41,040 bases of DNA, taken from contig JAGXKI010000010.1 in NCBI GenBank assembly GCA_018335295.1, positions 16,298 through 57,337 of the forward strand, given 5' to 3'. The notes beneath the pieces were generated by a model, which saw nothing but the letters and a program-made list of their open reading frames with translations, was not told where the DNA came from and did no database searches. Below, piece after piece: positions 35,913 through 41,040 of the stretch. A program made the position numbers and the translations under genes. Each line of letters starts with the position of its first letter. Positions within the stretch are counted from its first letter, which is position 1. The stretch comes from a bacterium (GTDB lineage: Bacteria; Acidobacteriota; Aminicenantia; Aminicenantales; Aminicenantaceae).

Positions 35913-37375
35913 CCCTGTTTTTCCTTTTCTTTTTCCATTAATTTTTTGGCTGTTTCCAAGCCTTCTTCTTTGGTTTCAAATTCATTATCCAGTTGAAGTT
36001 GGTAGAGTTTATCCAGAATTTTTCCCATTTTTGGACCTGGAGAAACTCCCAATCGGAGCAAATCCCTTCCCATGATAAGAGGTTGGATGCTTTCTTTGGA
36101 GACTTTAAGCTCTTCAAATTTTTTGAGCAGCCATTTTCCGGGTTCGTCCAGGTCGGGGGGAGGATATTCTTCTCGGCCTGCCCGGTCAGCGGCATCCAGG
36201 TAGACTAAAAGTTCGATTTCGCCGTTCATATCAGCGGCCAAGCGGTTAAAAGCCTTTTTAGTAACCTCTTCTCTGTTTTGCCATAGTTCTGAAGTCCGAT
36301 GGTGGCAACGGATAAGGGCCAGAACCATTTTCCTCAAATTGAAGCCATCCCAGGAATAAATCTTGAGCCGGTTAAAGACCTGTTCAGTGATTTTCTCACT
36401 TTCCAGGTCATGGCGGTTGTTGGTGATGGTCATTCGGCCTCTTTTGAATTCCCATTGAGCGGTGGAAGGTTTTCCCACATCGTGGTAAAGAGAAGCCAGT
36501 AAAAGAGCCAATTTGCGCGGCTGATCCAGACCGAATCGATCGGCCAGTCTTTTGGCTTGATCTACAGTGAGTTTGGTATGAGGCCATACAGTATGGTGAC
36601 CGAAGGAGTCCTTTTCGGGATGGAAGATGGAATCTTGAATGGAGAGGCTGAGACGGTAAAGTTCGTGAAAAAGTTGACGGAGTGCATCCAGTTTAAACAG
36701 TTCTTCCAGACCGATGGAAGGTTGAAAAGATGAAAGAAGAATTTTGAATAATTCCTCTTTGACGCGCTCCACACTCAATCCTTGGAGATTGATATCCTTG
36801 GAAATCTCATAGATCTGTGGGTCCACAGAGAAATTGAGGACTGAAGCGAATCGAGCCACTCGAAGAACTCGTAAAGGGTCTTCTGGAAAAGATTGAGCGT
36901 CGGTCAGCCTGATGATTTGGTCATAGATATCTTTTTTTCCGTTAAAAGGATCAATGATTTTCCCATCTTTAAGCCTTAAAGCGATGCTGTTGCAGCGAAA
37001 ATCCCTTCTCTGCAAATCTTTTTGGATAGGGATCTCAGGCTGAGCTGAAGCCAGAATATCCTTATGCCCAGGAATGGAAGTGGATTTAGGCCTATCTTTC
37101 CGGGGAAGAGCAATGTCATAAGTCCTTCCGTGAAGGGTGAATTTGATGACCCCAAAACTTTTTCCCACTAAATCCACCTTTCCATAAGGTTGCAGCTTTG
37201 AAATGATGCTGTCCACAGGATGATGGGTGACCAGAATATCAACTTCCTTGGAAGGTATTTTTCGTATAAGGTCCCGAACAAATCCTCCCACAGCATAGAT
37301 ATGTTCCCCAAACTGCTGGACAAAAAAATCTTTTTCTGGGAATTGTGGGTTTAATTTTTCAGGTGAAGAAAACAT
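35909..37375 (-). CDS. cca: tRNA nucleotidyltransferase, CCA-adding type, with HD domain
   Basis: Class II nucleotidyltransferases of this type add CCA, or part of it, to tRNA 3' ends. The 488-residue protein has GGFVRD (30-35), the RRDFRCNSIAL motif (123-133) and EDPLRVLRVARFAS (165-178), then an HD-type region with SLYHDVGKPSTAQ (about residues 300-312). The catalytic carboxylate pair, normally DxD, reads E44-V-D46 (PSKEVDILV). CCA-adding, A-adding and poly(A) polymerase enzymes of class II are hard to tell apart from sequence alone. The tRNA-Trp gene at 1463 lacks CCA, so at least one such activity is needed. It is followed by galE with a four-base overlap. Confidence 0.9.
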   Translation of the reverse strand: MFSSPEKLNPQFPEKDFFVQQFGEHIYAVGGFVRDLIRKIPSKEVDILVTHHPVDSIISKLQPYGKVDLVGKSFGVIKFTLHGRTYDIALPRKDRPKSTSIPGHKDILASAQPEIPIQKDLQRRDFRCNSIALRLKDGKIIDPFNGKKDIYDQIIRLTDAQSFPEDPLRVLRVARFASVLNFSVDPQIYEISKDINLQGLSVERVKEELFKILLSSFQPSIGLEELFKLDALRQLFHELYRLSLSIQDSIFHPEKDSFGHHTVWPHTKLTVDQAKRLADRFGLDQPRKLALLLASLYHDVGKPSTAQWEFKRGRMTITNNRHDLESEKITEQVFNRLKIYSWDGFNLRKMVLALIRCHHRTSELWQNREEVTKKAFNRLAADMNGEIELLVYLDAADRAGREEYPPPDLDEPGKWLLKKFEELKVSKESIQPLIMGRDLLRLGVSPGPKMGKILDKLYQLQLDNEFETKEEGLETAKKLMEKEKEKQG

Positions 37376-37415
37376 TTTGAAATCTTCAAACTTTATTCCA
37401 CAAATTCTTGTCTTT

Positions 37416-40139
37416 TCAGCGGGAATTCCCTTTGCTTTTCTCTTTTACCACACGCAGACCTGTGTATTCCAAAGGAGGATCATAAGAGCAACTTGCATCT
37501 TGAGGCGTGAGGGCATTGAGGCCTAGGGCTTTGCCGTCATTCCCATGGTCCACACTCCACTCCGAGACATTTCCCTTGAGACCGAAGAAATTCTCTTTTC
37601 CGGTAGGGGGAAATCTGTCAACAGGCAAAAGAAGGGGAGCTTTCCCTTTTATCAAGTGAAGTTTTTGGAGAAGAAGTTGTGCATCGTCGGGATTGATTGA
37701 ATAGCCAGCCCAGTAGTCCAAAGTGTTTCCATAATCTCCCAATTGAGCTAACTTTTTCGCTTCTGAGAGGAGAGGCAACCTGTAGGTTTCTCCGGTCATC
37801 TGGGACAGCCAATCCACGTACTGCTGGGCTTTGTGGAAAGAAATTCCGCTGACAGGATAGTTTCCTGTCCCCGATTTATATTGGTAGTCTTTATCATAGG
37901 AGGCCCATTGGGCTCGGGTGACTTCAAACCGTCCCACTTTTAATTGACCCCATTGAACGGTTTCCGGAAGGAGATAATCTTTATATTTCTTTCCATAAAA
38001 ATGATGGACCTTGCGCATTTGACTCTTTTTTAAGATTAAATCCAACGGAGAATTTTCTTTGAAAGCTTCGTTTTCCGCTTGTGTGGTTTTGAAAAAATAC
38101 TTTTCAAACCAATTGATTTCTTCCTTCATTTTCCGGAGCTGATGGGTGAGTTTTTGGAGTCCGTGAGGTTGATCGGGGAAAACGATGAATCGAACAGGGG
38201 CTTTTCCTATTTGTTGAAGAGCCCTGTAATACTCCCATCCCTGTTCGTAGGGGACACTGCGGTCTTCGGTTCCGTGAAAGATGATGGTGGGGACTTTCAT
38301 GTTTTCCAGGTCGAAAATAGGGGATTTTTCGATGTAGTGATCGAGCTCTTTCCAAAAGGGTCCTTTGAAATAGTAATTATCAAAACTCACCCCAAAAGCA
38401 CAATTTCCATAGTCACTGATCCAGTTGACATCTGCCGCTCCCACACCCGCAGTCTTGAACCGGTCTGTCCACACAGAGAGAGCTACTGTAAGGATACCTC
38501 CATTTGACCATCCCATCGCGGCGAGTTTATCCGGATGAACCAGTCCCTTTTTGATGAGTGAGTCAATTCCTCTGAGAAAGTCCTGGATTTCGTACTCATA
38601 ATAGTGGCCTTTGATGGATTCAGCAAACTCTTGACCATAACCTCCTGAACCATGATAGTTAGCTTTAAGGACAAAGGCACCCTTTTGACACATGAGATTG
38701 GGGTAGGTAGCCCAAGATTCATCAAAACGGTCCATATCCACACCCGTGGGGCCTCCATGGATCATCAAGATTAAAGGATAACGTTTTCCTTTTTCATAAT
38801 CATGGGGATAATAAAGAATTCCTTCAATTTCATCATCCTTGGCTCCAGTCCAGGTAATGATTTCAGTTCTTGCTTTGGTTTTAGGATTCAAATGGGAGTT
38901 GAGATCAATGATTTTTCTTGGTCGGGGGAGAGAATTCCCTTCCAGTATTCCTGTATACCATTGAGCGGGTTGAGAGGCTGTAGAGAACTGGTAAACAGCT
39001 TTTTTCCCTTGAGGTTGGAGAGTCAGGTTGTAAATATGAGGATAATGCTTTCCTTTCAATTCCTTATAAGTGTAAGAAGAACCGTTTTTGAAATAACGGC
39101 GCCATTTGGGGCAGGTTCCGTTGGCCAGGGAAGTGACAAAGCCATTCTTTCTAACCTGGAAACCAAGGTAGAAAAGTCCCCAATTCCAATCCAAAGGAAC
39201 CTCGTGGTATTCTCTGGTTTGCAGGTCGAAGTAGTAGAGAAAGTCGGCACCGGGGCCTCCGTGTTCATAATCGCTGGTTTGGGTCACTGAAAAATAAAAT
39301 CCTTTATCATTCAGAGCCCAGGCCAACATGTTGGGCTTAAACTTGGGGTCTGGGAAGAGTTCAACCTTAGATTTTTCTTTTCTATTCATCAGATAAAATT
39401 TAGGCTTGATTTTATGATCTACTTGGAATCGGACACTCTGTTTGTTTCGAGTCAAGACCCATTTTTTATCGTGAGAGAGAACGAACCGGGTTATTTGGTC
39501 ATCATTTTCGGTTAACCGAATTAATTTTTCCTTCTTCACGTTAAAAACAAAGAGACGCCATGGTTTCATGTGAGCTTGATCTTCCACGATCCGGGAGGTA
39601 TCTTTTCTCTCTTTTTTCTTCTTTTCTCTCAAGGTTCTTTTTTCTCGAGTCAATAGAAGGATTTGGTTATCATCGATCCATTCGTACTGCTTTATTCCGA
39701 AAGGAAGATGAGTCAATTCCCATGGTTCTCCTCCTTGAGGATGCATCAACCAGAGCTGGCTTCCGGAAGACTCACCTTTGTCTTCTTGATCTTTCCGGCT
39801 GCTAAGGAAGCTTATGTATTTTCCTGAGGGGGCCCATTGAGGACTGTGTTCACTTTTATTTCCCCGGGTCAGCTGAATTGAAGTTTCCTCTTTTTCCAGG
39901 CTGGTCAAAAAGATATGTTGGAGCCTTTGATCTTTTTTTTGGTGAGGTAAAGATTTGACCCACAGAACCCATGAACCTTCGGGCGAGATTTTGAAATCTC
40001 GGGCGTGTTTTTGGTTGATGACATCATCTACGGTCCATTCGGAGGATGAAGTTTTATCATCCCCTTTTTGGCCCATAAGTGGAAAGCTTAAGCTTAAAAC
40101 GAGAAACAGTAGAGGAATAATTTTCATCCTCAATTTCAT
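37416..40139 (-). CDS. Secreted S9 family peptidase fused to a SUMF1/FGE-like domain
   Basis: This 907-residue protein begins with a signal peptide (1-23, hydrophobic core PLLFLVLSLSFPLMG). Residues about 40-420 resemble a WD40-like beta propeller, with repeats such as HSPQWAPSGKYISFLSS. An alpha/beta hydrolase follows (about 430-685) with oxyanion HGGP (461-464), GWSNGG (Ser545), GTEDRSVP (Asp626) and QPHG (His659), an intact prolyl oligopeptidase triad. Residues about 730-898 match a formylglycine-generating-enzyme (SUMF1) fold through VGRFEVTRAQWASY, YPVSGISFHKAQQYVDWLS, LKGNVSEW and TGLRVVK. The domain lacks the RGGSW core and the cysteine pair of active FGE, so it is probably a binding module. 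It starts nine bases after the C1 peptidase stop. Confidence 0.93.
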   Translation of the reverse strand: MKLRMKIIPLLFLVLSLSFPLMGQKGDDKTSSSEWTVDDVINQKHARDFKISPEGSWVLWVKSLPHQKKDQRLQHIFLTSLEKEETSIQLTRGNKSEHSPQWAPSGKYISFLSSRKDQEDKGESSGSQLWLMHPQGGEPWELTHLPFGIKQYEWIDDNQILLLTREKRTLREKKKKERKDTSRIVEDQAHMKPWRLFVFNVKKEKLIRLTENDDQITRFVLSHDKKWVLTRNKQSVRFQVDHKIKPKFYLMNRKEKSKVELFPDPKFKPNMLAWALNDKGFYFSVTQTSDYEHGGPGADFLYYFDLQTREYHEVPLDWNWGLFYLGFQVRKNGFVTSLANGTCPKWRRYFKNGSSYTYKELKGKHYPHIYNLTLQPQGKKAVYQFSTASQPAQWYTGILEGNSLPRPRKIIDLNSHLNPKTKARTEIITWTGAKDDEIEGILYYPHDYEKGKRYPLILMIHGGPTGVDMDRFDESWATYPNLMCQKGAFVLKANYHGSGGYGQEFAESIKGHYYEYEIQDFLRGIDSLIKKGLVHPDKLAAMGWSNGGILTVALSVWTDRFKTAGVGAADVNWISDYGNCAFGVSFDNYYFKGPFWKELDHYIEKSPIFDLENMKVPTIIFHGTEDRSVPYEQGWEYYRALQQIGKAPVRFIVFPDQPHGLQKLTHQLRKMKEEINWFEKYFFKTTQAENEAFKENSPLDLILKKSQMRKVHHFYGKKYKDYLLPETVQWGQLKVGRFEVTRAQWASYDKDYQYKSGTGNYPVSGISFHKAQQYVDWLSQMTGETYRLPLLSEAKKLAQLGDYGNTLDYWAGYSINPDDAQLLLQKLHLIKGKAPLLLPVDRFPPTGKENFFGLKGNVSEWSVDHGNDGKALGLNALTPQDASCSYDPPLEYTGLRVVKEKSKGNSR

Positions 40140-40148
40140 CGGTTCCCT

Positions 40149-41040
40149 TTACTGGGTTTGTTCAAATTTGTTTAGAATCTCGGAAACAGCATCTTTGTGC
40201 ACCATATAAGTCAACATTTTTAGCTTGACATAATCATCCCTGTAAAAGTAGTAACCTTTGAATTGACCTCTCTGCGCACTGCTTCCGGAATCTTTGATCA
40301 AGAACCAGGTATGATCGTTTAGATTGGTATATCCCACAGCGTGAATGGCATGATCATCAAAGGTAGTTCGGTTATCAAATCGGTATTCCCGGCTGTCCTG
40401 GTTGATGAGTTCGAACGGGATATCATAGGAAGGAATAATGGCTATATCTTCAAAACCACTCTTTCCTGGTTCTGAGACATCTCCTCCCAAGGCCACCGTA
40501 TACCCTTTTTTCAAGGCAGAAGAAAGGCCCTCGTAGAAGTCATCCAAGGGAACATTGTAGTAAACTTTGCTGTGCCACCAGTTGTCAGGCACCTTGTATT
40601 CGCCTTGAGTATAAAAGGGAAGATATTTCAAACTCATCATAGTTACATAATCTTCCAGAGGAAGTTGAAGCACATTGTTCATGTATTCTTTAGGGGTCAT
40701 GCTCTCTCCATCGACTTCGATGGTTTCCGGAGGTTTTCCCATATGTTTGTTCAGTATTTCCTTTACATAAGAGACGGTCTTTTTTTCATCCCAGTATTCA
40801 TTTTCTTTGCAGAACATGAGATAATTCCGGAATTCCCGGAACAAGTCTCTGTGGTTGTGTTCGGTTTCACCCGGAAGCAGACCTGTATAGGCGTCAGCAG
40901 GAACAGCTCCGTACTTTTTCATCCGGTTGATCACCGCGTTTTGCTCTGACCCCTGACCGAGATGCATATCTCCCTTATGCTGGATGAAGTACCGGGCTTT
41001 ATCCACATATTCCCAATAAACCGTGTACATTTCAGAAAGC
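40149..41040 (-). CDS. C1B family peptidase (bleomycin hydrolase/aminopeptidase C type), partial
   Basis: Only the C-terminal 296 or so residues are in the window; the frame stays open to base 41040 with LSEMYTVYWEYVDKARYF at the edge. Features of the papain-like C1B group are SEQNAVINRMKKYGAVPADAY, GGDVSEPG, the catalytic His in FDDHAIHAVGYTN, and WFLIKDSGSS followed by GYYFYRDDYVKLKMLTYMVH. The usual Asn of the triad is Asp in the IKDSG motif, and the catalytic Cys lies beyond the window. The gene is followed nine bases later by the secreted S9 peptidase gene, so the two are probably co-transcribed. Secretion cannot be judged without the N-terminus. Confidence 0.9.
   Translation of the reverse strand, partial: LSEMYTVYWEYVDKARYFIQHKGDMHLGQGSEQNAVINRMKKYGAVPADAYTGLLPGETEHNHRDLFREFRNYLMFCKENEYWDEKKTVSYVKEILNKHMGKPPETIEVDGESMTPKEYMNNVLQLPLEDYVTMMSLKYLPFYTQGEYKVPDNWWHSKVYYNVPLDDFYEGLSSALKKGYTVALGGDVSEPGKSGFEDIAIIPSYDIPFELINQDSREYRFDNRTTFDDHAIHAVGYTNLNDHTWFLIKDSGSSAQRGQFKGYYFYRDDYVKLKMLTYMVHKDAVSEILNKFEQTQ

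Noticed and set aside
35593-36774. Several short ORFs opposite or within galE and cca
   Set aside because: They are antisense or frame-shifted shadows of genes with full family motifs.
1-41040. CRISPR arrays, prophage, toxin-antitoxin or defence genes
   Set aside because: No short regularly spaced repeats and no genes of these kinds were seen on either strand.

Overview
The window is almost entirely core information-processing DNA from a bacterium, followed by a short block of cell-envelope and proteolysis genes. Bases 1-32982 hold 45 protein genes and one tRNA gene, all on the + strand. They join the classical rif cluster (tuf, rpmG, tRNA-Trp, secE, nusG, rplKAJL, rpoBC) directly to the str (rpsL, rpsG, fusA, tuf), S10, spc and alpha clusters, with no foreign gene between them. 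The base composition is moderately AT-rich. The separate rpoB and rpoC genes, an eight-cysteine insert near the start of RpoB, and the C1B/S9 peptidase pair suggest an Acidobacteriota- or Aminicenantes-like lineage. That placement is an inference from memory of such proteins and is low confidence.

Layout: 1-13081 is the rif cluster. 13082-13515 is the only long non-coding stretch (434 bp); it carries two strong sigma70-like promoters in tandem and a perfect 11-bp inverted repeat. 13516-17770 is the str cluster, 17843-22799 the S10 cluster, 22812-30027 the spc cluster including secY, adk, map, infA and rpmJ, and 30039-32982 the alpha cluster ending in rpoA and rplQ. Most junctions are a few bases or overlap by 4 or 8 bases, so long polycistronic transcripts and translational coupling are likely.

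From 33040 to the end five genes run on the - strand. In transcription order they are a C1B (bleomycin-hydrolase type) peptidase cut by the window edge, a secreted S9 peptidase fused to a degenerate SUMF1/FGE-like domain, a CCA-adding-type tRNA nucleotidyltransferase, a UDP-glucose 4-epimerase and a LysM lytic transglycosylase. The tRNA-Trp gene here lacks an encoded CCA, so it needs an enzyme of the kind encoded at 35909-37375.

I found no CRISPR array, mobile element, phage gene or recognisable new multi-gene system. The points worth following are protein-level oddities inside otherwise conserved genes. They include a lysine/threonine/glutamate-rich extension on L7/L12, the zinc-ribbon insert in RpoB, a Cys/Asp permutation in the adenylate kinase lid, a Glu in place of the first catalytic Asp of the tRNA nucleotidyltransferase, and the peptidase-SUMF1 fusion. 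The two tuf copies appear identical in every base and their codon use differs from everything around them.
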